Assembly (NCBI GenBank): GCA_017442875.1
Contig: JAFSPN010000002.1
Location: 1-43,123 of the forward strand
Direction of reading: 5' to 3'
DNA: 43,123 nucleotides
From: Bacilli bacterium
GTDB lineage: Bacteria; Bacillota_I; Bacilli_A; RFN20; CAG-826
Translations under genes and position numbers: made by a program
Part shown: positions 7,874-17,310 of the stretch, one piece after another
Layout: each line of letters begins with the position of its first letter
Position numbering within the stretch: position 1 is the stretch's first letter
Notes under the pieces: generated by a model
What the model was told of the DNA's origin: nothing
Databases searched by the model: none
The model's input: the letters and a program-made list of their open reading frames with translations, nothing else

Positions 7874-8547
7874 ACAATATATTTGAACGCTCAATCGGTT
7901 TATTAGGAGAGGAAAACTTTAATCTTATCCAGCAAAAAGTAATAGCGGTTTTCGGTTTAGGTGGTGTCGGTGGTACAGCCCTTGAAGCCTTAGCGAGAAC
8001 CGGTTTTAAACGTTTTGTTCTTGTTGATTTTGATAAAGTCGATGCTTCAAATCTCAATAGACAAATTTTATATACCCAAAAAGATATAGGAAGAAACAAA
8101 GTTGATGCTGCTAAAGATAGAATCTTATCCATTAATCCAGAATGTGAAATTCAAACAATCCTAGCCAAAGCTCAAGATTTTGAATCGAATCAGCCAATTG
8201 ATTTTATCGTTGATGCTATTGATGACGTGGATGGTAAGTTATTTTTACTCAAATTAGCGCAAGAGAACAATATTCCGCAAATTATGTCTTTAGGAATGGC
8301 AAATAGATTTGATAATGAAGATGTCCATGTTACCAAGCTAAATAAAACTCATAGTGATCCATTAGCGAAAAAGGTCCGTTATTTAGTTAAAAAGAGCGGT
8401 CTTCAGGTCAGCGATGTTAATGTCGTAATATCAGAGGAACTACCACAAAAAAATGGCGAAAGATTATATTCAACAATGATGGTGCCTTCAAGTGCGGGAT
8501 TAACTATTGCAAAATATATTTTGAATAGCATAATAGATAACAAGTGA
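7870..8547 (+). CDS. tcdA: tRNA threonylcarbamoyladenosine dehydratase (ThiF/E1-like)
   Basis: An E1-like ATP-dependent enzyme that cyclises t6A37 of tRNA to ct6A. Adenylate-binding features are present: GLGGVGG at 29-35, LVDFDKVDASNLNRQ at 51-65 (Asp53, Asn61, Asn63, Arg64, Gln65) and Lys77. At 225 residues it lacks the membrane-anchoring C-terminus and the cysteine pairs of ThiF/MoeB, which favours TcdA over ThiF. It is translationally coupled to miaA (ATGA overlap), so two enzymes modifying position 37 are made together. The exact substrate is inferred from the family and context. Confidence 0.85.
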   Translation: MNNIFERSIGLLGEENFNLIQQKVIAVFGLGGVGGTALEALARTGFKRFVLVDFDKVDASNLNRQILYTQKDIGRNKVDAAKDRILSINPECEIQTILAKAQDFESNQPIDFIVDAIDDVDGKLFLLKLAQENNIPQIMSLGMANRFDNEDVHVTKLNKTHSDPLAKKVRYLVKKSGLQVSDVNVVISEELPQKNGERLYSTMMVPSSAGLTIAKYILNSIIDNK

Positions 8548-8566
8548 AATAAGAGAGGAACATATT

Positions 8567-10195
8567 ATGGGAAACATTTTCGATGTAGCAAAAATGATTA
8601 ATGTCGATGAGAAATACCTCATCCCATTTGGCTATGATAAGGCTAAAATTTCATTAAAGATTATGGACGAGTTAAAAGATCGTCCAAATGGTAAATTAGT
8701 TTTGGTTACCGCGATTACACCAACTAAAGCCGGTGAAGGAAAAACTACAACCTCTATCGGTCTACATGATGGCTTACGCTATATTGGTGTTCCATCATTA
8801 GTGTGTTTAAGAGAACCATCATTAGGCCCAGTCTTTGGCATTAAAGGTGGCGCTACCGGTGGTGGCAAAGCCCTTGTTGTTCCTTCAGAAGATATCAATT
8901 TACACTTTACTGGTGACATGCACGCATTAACAAGTTCCATCAATTTAATCGCCGCGTGTATCGATAATTCCATCTGGCAAGGTAACGAACTTAACATCAA
9001 TCCAGAAAGAGTTCTTTGGAAAAGAGCTCTTGATATGAACGATAGAGCCTTAAGAAGAATTACTATTTCTGAAGGTGAAACAAAATGCGCTCCTAGACAA
9101 GAAGAGTTTGTTATCACTGTTGCTAGTGAATTAATGGCCATTCTTTGCTTATCAGCCGATGAAAACGATTTCATGAATCGTGTTAATAACATCATCGTTG
9201 CTTATTCATATGACAATAAACCAGTTTTCTTAAAGCAATTAAGAATCAGCCACGCTGTTATGAAACTCATGATTACCGCGCTTAATCCAAATCTCGTTCA
9301 AACTTTAGAAGGCAATCCTGCCATTATACACGGTGGACCATTTGCTAATATCGCTCATGGTTGTAACTCCATCATCGCTACAAAAATGGGCTTAAAGTTA
9401 GCTCCAGTCGTAGTCACAGAGGCAGGCTTCGGCGCTGACCTTGGCGCAGAGAAGTTCTTGGACATCAAATGCCGTGTTGCGGGTTTAAAACCAGATGCGG
9501 TTGTTGTAGTGGCCACAATCCGCGCTCTTAAGATGCATGGTGGTCAACCATTTGAAGAATTGGCAAATGAAAATGTTGAAGCTTTAAAGAATGGTGTTTG
9601 TAATTTACAAAAACATATTGAAAACGTTCAAAAATATGATGTTCCCGCTATTGTTTGTATCAATCACTTTGCTAGTGATACCGAAGCGGAAACAGCTTGG
9701 TTAAGTAAATGGTGTGAAGATAACGGCTATGATTATGCTTATTGCTCAGCGTTTGCAGATGGTGGAAAAGGCGCTGAAGCTCTAGCAAGAGGCGTCATGA
9801 ACATCTTAGAAAACAAAAAATCCAATTATCATCCTTTATATGATGTTAATAAACCAATCAAAGAAAAGATTGAAACAATTTGCAAAGAAATCTATGGAGC
9901 GGGCAACGTTGTCTACACAGAAGAGGCTGAAAAGCAAATCGAAGATTACACAAAACTTGGCTTTGATAAAACACCTATTTGTATCGCCAAGACCCCGCAA
10001 TCTTTAACCGATGATCCAAAAGTTTTAGGCGCTCCTAAAGGATTCACTGTTACAATCCGTGAAGTAAGATTATCCGCAGGCGCCAACTTCATCGTTCCAT
10101 TAACCGGCGCCATTATGACTATGCCAGGTCTTCCAAAGGTCCCAGCAGCGGTCAAAATGGAAGATGTTCCATATGATCAAAAATTAGATCACTAA
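8567..10195 (+). CDS. fhs: Formate--tetrahydrofolate ligase
   Basis: Joins formate to tetrahydrofolate using ATP to give 10-formyl-THF, feeding purine and formyl-Met synthesis in anaerobes. Visible blocks: MNVDEKYLIPFGYDKAKI-type N-terminus, the ATP loop TPTKAGEGKTTT at 51-62, LREPSLGPVFGIKGGATGGG at about 81-100, and a glycine-rich EAGFGADLGAEKF at about 285-297. The 542 residues are close to the usual 555. GAGAGGA precedes the ATG. It pairs functionally with glyA elsewhere in the window. The gene ends just before the second GGACAAA element, with no clear hairpin terminator of its own. Confidence 0.97.
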   Translation: MGNIFDVAKMINVDEKYLIPFGYDKAKISLKIMDELKDRPNGKLVLVTAITPTKAGEGKTTTSIGLHDGLRYIGVPSLVCLREPSLGPVFGIKGGATGGGKALVVPSEDINLHFTGDMHALTSSINLIAACIDNSIWQGNELNINPERVLWKRALDMNDRALRRITISEGETKCAPRQEEFVITVASELMAILCLSADENDFMNRVNNIIVAYSYDNKPVFLKQLRISHAVMKLMITALNPNLVQTLEGNPAIIHGGPFANIAHGCNSIIATKMGLKLAPVVVTEAGFGADLGAEKFLDIKCRVAGLKPDAVVVVATIRALKMHGGQPFEELANENVEALKNGVCNLQKHIENVQKYDVPAIVCINHFASDTEAETAWLSKWCEDNGYDYAYCSAFADGGKGAEALARGVMNILENKKSNYHPLYDVNKPIKEKIETICKEIYGAGNVVYTEEAEKQIEDYTKLGFDKTPICIAKTPQSLTDDPKVLGAPKGFTVTIREVRLSAGANFIVPLTGAIMTMPGLPKVPAAVKMEDVPYDQKLDH

Positions 10196-10218
10196 AACTT
10201 TTTTCAAAAAAATACAAC

Positions 10219-10262
10219 TTTTTTGGACAAATTTGAAAAATCTCCCGATTAGTAAGTAGGGA
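10219..10262 (+). promoter_or_regulatory. SigH/ComX-like promoter element, copy 2
   Basis: GGACAAA (10225-10231), 14-nt spacer, CGATTAG (10246-10252), TAAGTA. In this copy CTCCC (10242-10246) and GGGAG (10259-10263) can also pair, followed by GTTTTTT, so the stretch could double as a terminator hairpin for fhs or sequester the ribosome-binding site GGGAGG. Confidence 0.55.
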
Positions 10263-10274
10263 GGTTTTTTATTT

Positions 10275-10598
10275 GTGAGTAAAAAGATCACATATAACAA
10301 GCATTTAGAAAAAGGCAAGTTTTATATCCACAGTGACGATAATGGTGGTCAACCTGCTTTGCTCTATAAAAAGTATGATAAAAAGAATAGATATTTTGTG
10401 GTTGTTTTTACTTCGTCAGACGGGCCTAAGCGCAAGGTGCTAAAACACAGCATAGAGCCTGAAAAAATTGAAAAATCTTATGTTCACAACACTCCTAAGG
10501 TTGTTAAAAGAAAAGATTTGGGTAGAAATGAACTCAAGGGTTTAAAAATAAACAAAGAAGATAAAAAGACTATTGAAATAATAAAAAGAAAAAAGTGA
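10275..10598 (+). CDS. Small basic protein of unknown function, accessory-type
   Basis: A 107-residue lysine-rich protein starting with GTG, with GGGAGG 10 nt upstream. I do not recognise the family. The first 65 residues look like a small beta-rich domain (KGKFYIHSDDNGGQPALLYK then RYFVVVFTSS). The rest is basic and probably extended (KRKDLGRNELKGLKINKEDKK). It is the only gene of its transcription unit, is driven by the GGACAAA-N14-CGATTAG element, and carries a predicted short antisense RNA over its 3' end. A toxin-like, DNA- or RNA-binding, or mobile-element role is possible but unproven. Confidence 0.75.
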   Translation: MSKKITYNKHLEKGKFYIHSDDNGGQPALLYKKYDKKNRYFVVVFTSSDGPKRKVLKHSIEPEKIEKSYVHNTPKVVKRKDLGRNELKGLKINKEDKKTIEIIKRKK

Positions 10599-10640
10599 TT
10601 CATAAGACCGCTTCCGATCTCTACGTACGAATCACTGTAC
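10585..10640 (-). ncRNA. Candidate short hairpin antisense RNA at the 3' end of the 107-residue gene
   Basis: Minus-strand promoter TTGAAT (10673-10668), 17-nt spacer, TTTAAT (10650-10645) predicts a start near 10640. The RNA would begin with a perfect 8-bp stem AGTGATTC/GAATCACT (10636-10629 and 10601-10594) enclosing 27 nt, ending in a T run on that strand (10593-10588). The same hairpin lacks a U tract on the plus strand, so it is oriented as a minus-strand terminator although no minus-strand gene is nearby. Confidence 0.4.
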
Positions 10641-10683
10641 AACTATTAAACCAAAAACAAATGGTTAATTCAATTTTTTTCAC

Positions 10684-10727
10684 TTTTTGGACAAATGTGA
10701 TTTTTAAACCGAATAGTTAAGTAAGGA
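10684..10727 (+). promoter_or_regulatory. SigH/ComX-like promoter element, copy 3 (ABC transporter pair)
   Basis: TTTTTGGACAAA (GGACAAA 10689-10695), 14-nt spacer, CGAATAG (10710-10716), TTAAGTA. It is followed directly by AAGGAGG and the ATG at 10736. The -10-like part with GAAT is the closest of the four copies to a SigH/ComX-type -10. Confidence 0.55.
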
Positions 10728-10735
10728 GGTTTTTT

Positions 10736-12847
10736 ATGAGCTTAATCGAATTACGAAATGTTTCCAGATTTTATATAAGCGGAAAAGAACAAAAGAAATA
10801 TGCTTTAAAAGCGGTGTCTTTATCATTTCCTAATAAAGGCCTAATAAGCATTTTAGGCAAGTCTGGATGTGGCAAATCCACTTTGCTGAATCTTATAGGT
10901 GGGATTGATAAAGCGAGCGAAGGAATCATTTATTTTGACAACGAAGACATCTCTAAGTTCAAAGAAAAAGATTTAATGGTATTTCGAAGTCAAATCGTTA
11001 GTTATATTTTTCAACATTATCACCTTTTAGAAGACCAAACCGCTTTATATAACGTCATGCTTCCAGCGCTTATAAATGGTGATGATTATAAGACCGCTAA
11101 TAAGAAAGCCAAAGATTTGTTAAATAGCTTTTCAATTAATAAGGAACTGTTTAATAAAAAATGCGCTGATTTATCGGGTGGAGAAAAAGAAAGAATTGCC
11201 ATTTTAAGATCGCTTATCAATAAACCAAAGGTGATTTTAGCGGATGAACCTACTGGCGCTCTAGATAAAAATAACGCCATTTTAACAATGGAAACGCTTA
11301 AGAAAATGAGCAAAGAGTGTTTGGTAATTATGGTGACCCACAATGCATCTTTAGCGGAACAATACAGCGATAGAATCATCAAAATGAGTGATGGTCGAGT
11401 GACCGCTGATATTAGAATCAATAATATTTATGCCAAGACAAATAGAGAGCTACCAAAAAAGCATAAAACGAACTATCGATGGATGAATAAAATAGTTTCA
11501 TCGAACTTTGTTAAGCGTTTCAAACGCAATATCTTTTCCATCCTTTCCTTAGTAGTTGGCTTGGTGTCAAGTATGCTCATTTTTGGTTTTTCTAACGGAA
11601 AGGATGATTCAATTGTTAAATCAATGGAAAGGCAATTCGATTATGGCACTGCATCGATATGTAAGGAAAACAAAATCATCAGTCCTGATTCGCCGATTAC
11701 TCTTATTCAGACTATGAGACCATCTTATAACGAAATGCAAGAAATAGGCCAGGCGTGTAATGATTTTCGTATCTGTTATTCTTATGATTCTTTGATTACT
11801 TCCTTTCCCACGGTCTCGTTTAACGATAAACAAATTGATAATTTCTCATATAGCCCCATTTACTCTTTTTCTGATGCTTCAATCAATCGCGATTTATTAA
11901 TAAAAGGCAAGATTCCAAGCTTTGATACGCTTAATCAAGTTGTGGTTAATCAAGTGGCTTATCGAACGCTTAACAATTTATTTAAATATGATTCTTTAAA
12001 TTCTGTTTTGAGAATCAAAGAACAACAATCATATTCGCTTGCAACAGGTGATGGCGAAAAGCCTTATGTAACCGATTATTTTGTTTTTGACCGTTTAGTT
12101 CAAATTGTAGGAGTGGTCAAAGAGGTGGAATTTTTAAACTCTCCTAAAATCTTTTATTCATATCTAGCGATGGATGATTATATGAACGAAGCAGTCTTGA
12201 ATAACCTATCAGTATATTTAGGTGATACCACTTGGAAAGACGCTGTTATTGACTCTATGGATAATGACCCTTTATCTAGTTATTCTTGTCGGTTGTTTTT
12301 AAAAGATGCCCAGAAAATTTCCTCAATGAAAAGCATCAAAAACATCATTAGCGAACAATATAGTGTTACTTCTAACGGTGTGACGGTAGAGGAAACATTA
12401 TTGACGCTGGTCAATGCTGCAAGTGTGGGTATGGAAGTCTTTCTAGGTATCGCTTTAGTTGGTGTGGTGATGATTCTTGGTATCATCTCTTTCGCCTCTT
12501 ATAACGAAGATATTAAGGATTCTGCAATATTGCTATGTTATGGCGCTACTCGCGATGATATCGCCATGATTTATGTTTTTGAGAGCATTATGGTTGGCAT
12601 TATTAGTGTTGTTGTCTCTTTTTTGGTTAGTGTTTTAATCACTAAGCCTATCAATTTATTAATTGAGAGATTCACTTCTTTAATTAATGTTATAAACATT
12701 CCATTTTTAGAATTTCATAATCGTACACTTCTTTTCCCGCTTTTGATAATAGGCGCGACTTTATTTATTTGCGTCATCGCTACCTATTTACCAATAGGAT
12801 TCAGCAAAAGGATATCGTTAAAGGAGGAATTAAAAGCCAATGATTAA
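10736..12847 (+). CDS. ABC transporter ATP-binding protein fused to FtsX-type permease (first of pair)
   Basis: A 703-residue MacB-like fusion. The N-terminal ATPase (1-225) has Walker A GKSGCGKST at 41-49, Q-loop Gln93, signature LSGGE at 146-150, Walker B VILADE at 166-171 and switch His202. A membrane helix follows at about 262-282, then a roughly 280-residue extracytoplasmic domain, then three helices at about 565-590, 608-636 and 665-690 with an FtsX-like segment (LLCYGATRDDI) between them. Such fusions export peptides or lipoproteins, or act in antimicrobial-peptide resistance. The substrate is unknown. AAGGAGG lies 6 nt before the ATG. It overlaps the next gene by 8 nt, so the two probably form a heterodimer. 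Expression is predicted from the GGACAAA-type element. Confidence 0.9.
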   Translation: MSLIELRNVSRFYISGKEQKKYALKAVSLSFPNKGLISILGKSGCGKSTLLNLIGGIDKASEGIIYFDNEDISKFKEKDLMVFRSQIVSYIFQHYHLLEDQTALYNVMLPALINGDDYKTANKKAKDLLNSFSINKELFNKKCADLSGGEKERIAILRSLINKPKVILADEPTGALDKNNAILTMETLKKMSKECLVIMVTHNASLAEQYSDRIIKMSDGRVTADIRINNIYAKTNRELPKKHKTNYRWMNKIVSSNFVKRFKRNIFSILSLVVGLVSSMLIFGFSNGKDDSIVKSMERQFDYGTASICKENKIISPDSPITLIQTMRPSYNEMQEIGQACNDFRICYSYDSLITSFPTVSFNDKQIDNFSYSPIYSFSDASINRDLLIKGKIPSFDTLNQVVVNQVAYRTLNNLFKYDSLNSVLRIKEQQSYSLATGDGEKPYVTDYFVFDRLVQIVGVVKEVEFLNSPKIFYSYLAMDDYMNEAVLNNLSVYLGDTTWKDAVIDSMDNDPLSSYSCRLFLKDAQKISSMKSIKNIISEQYSVTSNGVTVEETLLTLVNAASVGMEVFLGIALVGVVMILGIISFASYNEDIKDSAILLCYGATRDDIAMIYVFESIMVGIISVVVSFLVSVLITKPINLLIERFTSLINVINIPFLEFHNRTLLFPLLIIGATLFICVIATYLPIGFSKRISLKEELKAND

Positions 12848-15641
12848 ATTAACTAATGTTAGAAAGTCATTCCAAGATCGTCTTGTCTTAAAAAATATTA
12901 ACTATGAATTCCCTCGAAATGGACTATGCGTTATTTATGGGCAATCTGGCTGTGGCAAAACCACCTTATTAAACTGCTTATCAGGCCTTATTCCCTTCGA
13001 AGGAAGTATCGAAATAGATCATCAAAGAATCGAATCACTAAATGATAACGAATTAAGCAACTTAAGACTTTCTAGTTATGGCTTTGTTTTCCAAGATTTT
13101 AAATTGTTTGAAAACGAGACAGTGTCCGCGAATCTTCTTTTTCCTCTGGAAACATTGAACCATTTGCCAGCAAATGTCGAAAACCGCAAATGTGAAGACT
13201 TGCTATCTTTAGTGGGGCTAGAACATAAAGAAAAGCAAATAGTCAACAAACTAAGTGGTGGAGAAAAGCAAAGAGTGGCTATAGCTCGAGCGCTAGTTAA
13301 CGATCCAAAAGTCCTTCTAGCAGATGAACCAACTGGTTCTTTGGATGAAAAAAACGGTACCGAAATAATGAACATCCTTAAAATTGTTTCTAAAACCGCT
13401 TTGGTCATTATGGTTTCCCACGATGAAGAACTGAGTAAAAAATACGCCGACCAAATAATCGAAATGGAAAACGGCGAAATATTACACGTAATTCATCAAG
13501 AACAAAAGGAAACAAAAAGGCATCTTCCAGTATTAAAAAATAAAACAGGCAATAAAAAAAGCAAGATTCCATCATCATTTCTTTTATCTCACACCTATCA
13601 TAGTATGAAACAAAAGAAGTTTAGGACCATGATATGTTATTCGATGACTTCGATGGGGCTCATCGGTGTTGGTTTAGCGTTTTCTTTGTCTTCGTCTATC
13701 GCTACTAATATCAAGGATGCCTACAAAGAAATAGTGGATGAAAACTCAATGATGGTTTCTTTGAAAAAAGATAACAATATAAAGAACGAGCAATATGCCG
13801 CTAGTTATTATGAAGTAGAAAGTATTAAAGAAAAATACCCGCAATATATCGATGATGTTGGAGTGTGTTATTTAGCGAATTTTGAAAAGTTTTTCCCTGA
13901 CTTAAATAATTTGGCTATTTCTAAAGACTATCATTACCGCGTATTACCAGGTTTTAGTGCTAGACATATCAATGAATATGTGTGGTTAGATGATTTAAAA
14001 GAAACAATTTATCCAGAAAAAATAGATGCTTTGGAAGATGATGAAATTGTTCTTGGATTCGATTTCAATGAGCTAATTGATTTGTGTTTTGAACTGCAAA
14101 TTGAAAGGAGTGTTTCCTCCTTAAGCAACTATTTAAAACACAACGAATTGTACCTTTATTTTGACCTAGCAAATAATGATTGGACGTACTCTGATCAACA
14201 GCTATTGAGACTTGTAGGATTCACGCTAGAAAATGACTTAAAAATCTATCATAGTAATCACCTTTGGAACGAATACATGTTTGAAACTAGAATGCGTTTT
14301 CCATCGAGTGATGCCTTGTCAATTTCGGAAAATAATCCGTGGACGATGAAGAAAATATACTACTTAAAAACAAATGAAAAACGAGATGAATTTCTTAACC
14401 TCTATTATTGTGATAAATTATCAGATGAATACATGTTAGAGATAGCTAATGAAACATACTATCCTTGGCTTTACTATGAAAAAGAAATGAAAGATAGAAA
14501 TCGGCTGTTGGCTTTCATAAATACGAGCCATCATCTACCTCTGTGGCATATACCATATTTTCTTAATAATGATAGTAATTTAAAGGAACCAATAATTGCT
14601 AACAATAGTGGCTATTCAATCTATCCTGAATCGTTAATGATGGGGTTTTCAAAAACGATGTATTTTTCTAAAGACGAGAACGCCCTTAACGATATAATTG
14701 ATCAGAAGACATCAAATAGCTCAGAGGGCTTTGTGCAAGAGCAACTGCCAGACTCAATAAAAAGCGGAGATTATGCAAAAAGTCTGCAAAATGGCGTTAA
14801 CTTTTTTGTTTTTAATGGAAATATAAGCTCTGGAAGGGAATTTGATAATGTTAACGAGATTATTCTTTCTACCTCTTTATTTGACGAACTTGGATATCAA
14901 AACCTAGGAGAGAATTTATATGTCATGACATCCAAAAATGAGGTGCTTACAAGTGGTAACAAAATCATCAAAGATTATGTAATGATTAAACTCAAAATTG
15001 TGGGTTTGGTTAAGTCTAATAAGCCTGCTATTTACCACAACAAAAACTGGACTGTTCTTTTTTATCAATGTTTGGTTGGTGTATCCGCTTTTAATCTTCA
15101 ATGTCAGTCGCTGTCGTTTCCACTTAACAAACCAGGCGAAATTGATAAGAGCATCGACCTAGCTAAAAAGGCATTCCCACAATATGAGATAGTTAACCCT
15201 CTTTCGAATATTAATGATAGTGTAGATAAAACCTGTTTTTACATCACAATTGCATTGATTATTTTTTCAACGGTGGCCGCAGTCATATCCATTTTACTTT
15301 TGACGATTTGCAACTATTTATTTGTCTTAGAAGGAAGAAAAGAAATAGCGCTTGCTCGGTGTTTAGGAGTGAACAAAAAGGAGAGCAGAAAGTTTCTGTT
15401 TTGGAATTCTATCGTTCAATGTTTTGTTTCTTTTTTAGTTGCCTCAATTGAACTGGTAGTTATATCGTTTGTTGCCAATCTTGAAGTGAGCCAATCATTA
15501 TCTGTTGGAATGTCTTTTTTGTTTAATCCGATATCGCTTTTACCGATGCTTGGGCTAGCATTATTCATCTCATTGCTTTCAAGCCTTTTGATGAGTGGGC
15601 GAATTAATAAAATTAATCCCCTTGAAGCCCTTAAACCATAA
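12840..15641 (+). CDS. ABC transporter ATP-binding protein fused to FtsX-type permease (second of pair)
   Basis: A 933-residue fusion with the same design as its upstream partner but a larger extracytoplasmic part. ATPase: Walker A GQSGCGKTT at 34-42, Gln85 in the Q-loop, LSGGEKQR at 138-145, Walker B VLLADE at 158-163 and His194. A first membrane helix lies at about 262-285, a roughly 500-residue external domain follows, then helices at about 800-825, 850-875 and 897-922. The conserved GRKEIALARCLGV and the C-terminal NPLEALKP are typical of MacB/FtsX permeases. It is translationally coupled to the preceding gene (AAGGAGG inside that gene's end). The cargo cannot be told from sequence. Confidence 0.9.
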   Translation: MIKLTNVRKSFQDRLVLKNINYEFPRNGLCVIYGQSGCGKTTLLNCLSGLIPFEGSIEIDHQRIESLNDNELSNLRLSSYGFVFQDFKLFENETVSANLLFPLETLNHLPANVENRKCEDLLSLVGLEHKEKQIVNKLSGGEKQRVAIARALVNDPKVLLADEPTGSLDEKNGTEIMNILKIVSKTALVIMVSHDEELSKKYADQIIEMENGEILHVIHQEQKETKRHLPVLKNKTGNKKSKIPSSFLLSHTYHSMKQKKFRTMICYSMTSMGLIGVGLAFSLSSSIATNIKDAYKEIVDENSMMVSLKKDNNIKNEQYAASYYEVESIKEKYPQYIDDVGVCYLANFEKFFPDLNNLAISKDYHYRVLPGFSARHINEYVWLDDLKETIYPEKIDALEDDEIVLGFDFNELIDLCFELQIERSVSSLSNYLKHNELYLYFDLANNDWTYSDQQLLRLVGFTLENDLKIYHSNHLWNEYMFETRMRFPSSDALSISENNPWTMKKIYYLKTNEKRDEFLNLYYCDKLSDEYMLEIANETYYPWLYYEKEMKDRNRLLAFINTSHHLPLWHIPYFLNNDSNLKEPIIANNSGYSIYPESLMMGFSKTMYFSKDENALNDIIDQKTSNSSEGFVQEQLPDSIKSGDYAKSLQNGVNFFVFNGNISSGREFDNVNEIILSTSLFDELGYQNLGENLYVMTSKNEVLTSGNKIIKDYVMIKLKIVGLVKSNKPAIYHNKNWTVLFYQCLVGVSAFNLQCQSLSFPLNKPGEIDKSIDLAKKAFPQYEIVNPLSNINDSVDKTCFYITIALIIFSTVAAVISILLLTICNYLFVLEGRKEIALARCLGVNKKESRKFLFWNSIVQCFVSFLVASIELVVISFVANLEVSQSLSVGMSFLFNPISLLPMLGLALFISLLSSLLMSGRINKINPLEALKP

Positions 15642-15665
15642 AACAAATTTTATTTTGTTTTGTTA
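15640..15665 (+). terminator. AT-rich terminator after the ABC pair
   Basis: AAAACAAA (15640-15647) can pair with TTTGTTTT (15654-15661), with T-rich sequence after it. The stem is weak and overlaps the next promoter. Confidence 0.4.
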
Positions 15666-15688
15666 TTTATAAACATTTCTTTTATAAT
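15660..15688 (+). promoter_or_regulatory. Sigma-A promoter of the ychF operon
   Basis: TTGTTA (15660-15665), 17-nt spacer, perfect TATAAT (15683-15688), about 32 nt before the ychF start. Confidence 0.7.
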
Positions 15689-15719
15689 AGGTAGCGCACT
15701 AAAGGAGTGAATTAGGATT

Positions 15720-16832
15720 ATGGGATTAAAAGCAGGCATCGTTGGTTTACCAAATGTAGGAAAGTCCACTTTGTTTAACGCTATTACCAATTCGCATGTT
15801 GAAGCAGCGAATTATCCTTTTGCTACCATCAACCCAAATACTGGTGTTGTTAATGTACCAGATGAAAGATTGGATTTTTTGACAGATATCTTTAAACCAG
15901 AAAGAAGAATTCCTGCCACGATTGAATTTACTGATATCGCTGGTTTGGTTAAAGGCGCTTCCAATGGCGAGGGCTTGGGAAATAAGTTCCTTGCTAATAT
16001 TCGTGAGTGTGATGCCATTGTCGAGGTGGTGCGCTGCTTTGATAATGCTGATATCGTTCACGTCGAAGAATCTGTTGATCCAATTAGAGATATTGAGATT
16101 ATCAATCTTGAACTTGTCATGGCGGACCTCGATACCGTTGAAAAGCGTATTGAAAAGAGCGAATCGAAAGCTAGAATCGCTAAAGACAAAGATGCTATTT
16201 ATGAAATGGGTCTTTTAAAACCGCTAAAAGAAACTCTTGAACAAGGTTTGCCTGCTAGAAAAGCAAAATTAACAGAGGATCAAATCGCATATTGCAAAGT
16301 GAATTATCATTTATTAACTGATAAACCAATTATTTATGTGGCCAACATCGGCGAAAATGATCTTTTGGATTTAGATAACTGCAAGTATTATCAAGATGTT
16401 TTGAATTATGCTTCTAGCGAAGGCAATCAAGTAATTCCAGTTTCCGCTCAAATAGAAAGCGATTTATCTGAATTATCTCCAGAAGAAAGAAAAGAATACT
16501 TAGCAGAGCTAAACATTACCGAATCTGGTCTAGAGAAGGTAATTAAAGCCACATATAAATTATTAAATTTATCTACGTTCTTCACTGTTGGTGCGGATGA
16601 ATGTCGTGCTTGGACATTTAAAAATGGCATGAGCGCACCCGAATGTGCAGGCGTTATTCACACCGATTTCCAAAAGGGTTTCATTTGTGCAGAAGTTTAT
16701 CCATATGAATCAATCAAGGAATTAGGCAGTGAACACGCAGTTAAAGATGCGGGAAAGATTAGAACTGAGGGCAAAGGATATTTTCCAAAAGATGGAGATA
16801 TCATGTTCTTCCGTTTCAATGTGAAAAAATAA
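15720..16832 (+). CDS. ychF: Obg-family ATPase YchF
   Basis: YchF/OLA1 is a ribosome-associated P-loop NTPase that prefers ATP and responds to redox stress. The P-loop GLPNVGKS is at 9-16, [10 protein letters not shown] at about 70-79, and the usual G-protein NKxD motif is replaced by NIGE, as is characteristic of YchF. The C-terminal TGS-like domain (about 280-367) includes the [19 protein letters not shown] block and ends in the expected [11 protein letters not shown]. Length 370 matches the family. It leads an operon of six closely spaced genes. Confidence 0.97.
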   Translation: MGLKAGIVGLPNVGKSTLFNAITNSHVEAANYPFATINPNTGVVNVPDERLDFLTDIFKPERRIPATIEFTDIAGLVKGASNGEGLGNKFLANIRECDAIVEVVRCFDNADIVHVEESVDPIRDIEIINLELVMADLDTVEKRIEKSESKARIAKDKDAIYEMGLLKPLKETLEQGLPARKAKLTEDQIAYCKVNYHLLTDKPIIYVANIGENDLLDLDNCKYYQDVLNYASSEGNQVIPVSAQIESDLSELSPEERKEYLAELNITESGLEKVIKATYKLLNLSTFFTVGADECRAWTFKNGMSAPECAGVIHTDFQKGFICAEVYPYESIKELGSEHAVKDAGKIRTEGKGYFPKDGDIMFFRFNVKK

Positions 16833-16833
16833 G

Positions 16834-17310
16834 ATGAGAATTGGATTTGCTAGTGACATTCATAGATTGGTTGAAGGTAGACGCCTGATTTTGGCGGGCG
16901 TTGTCGTTCCTTTCGAACTTGGCGAAGAAGCTCATAGCGATGGTGATGTAGTTTACCATGCTGTTGCTGAATCTATTTTGGGCGCGCTTGCTTTAGGCGA
17001 TTTAGGAAAACATTTCCCGGACACTGATCCAAAGTATAAAAACATCGATTCTTCAATAATTGTTAAAGAAGTCGTTTTGATGATGAAAAAGCATAGTTGT
17101 AGAATTAACAACATCGATATTTCAATCACACTAGAGAAGCCAAAACTTAAAGACTATATTCAGGCTATGCGTGTCAACGTTGCGGGCCTCTTAGAGACAG
17201 AGTTGGAAAATGTTTCAATCAAGGCCGGAACTAATGAACGTGTCGGCCCTTTAGGTAGAAATGAAGCTGTTAAAGCAGAAGCAATCGTACTATTAAAGGA
17301 GGAAGAGTAA
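16834..17310 (+). CDS. ispF: 2-C-methyl-D-erythritol 2,4-cyclodiphosphate synthase
   Basis: IspF performs the fifth step of the MEP isoprenoid pathway, cyclising CDP-methylerythritol phosphate. Metal ligands fall at the textbook positions Asp8, His10 and His42 (SDIHRL, HSDGDVVYHA). The substrate-binding HFPDTD motif is at 60-65. The C-terminal block is unusual: TNERVGPLGRNEAVKAEA where most relatives have a TTTEKLGFTGR-type sequence, but the length of 158 residues and the fold signature are intact. It starts 1 nt after the ychF stop and overlaps argS by one base. Its presence shows a MEP route, which many Mollicutes have lost. Confidence 0.95.
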   Translation: MRIGFASDIHRLVEGRRLILAGVVVPFELGEEAHSDGDVVYHAVAESILGALALGDLGKHFPDTDPKYKNIDSSIIVKEVVLMMKKHSCRINNIDISITLEKPKLKDYIQAMRVNVAGLLETELENVSIKAGTNERVGPLGRNEAVKAEAIVLLKEEE

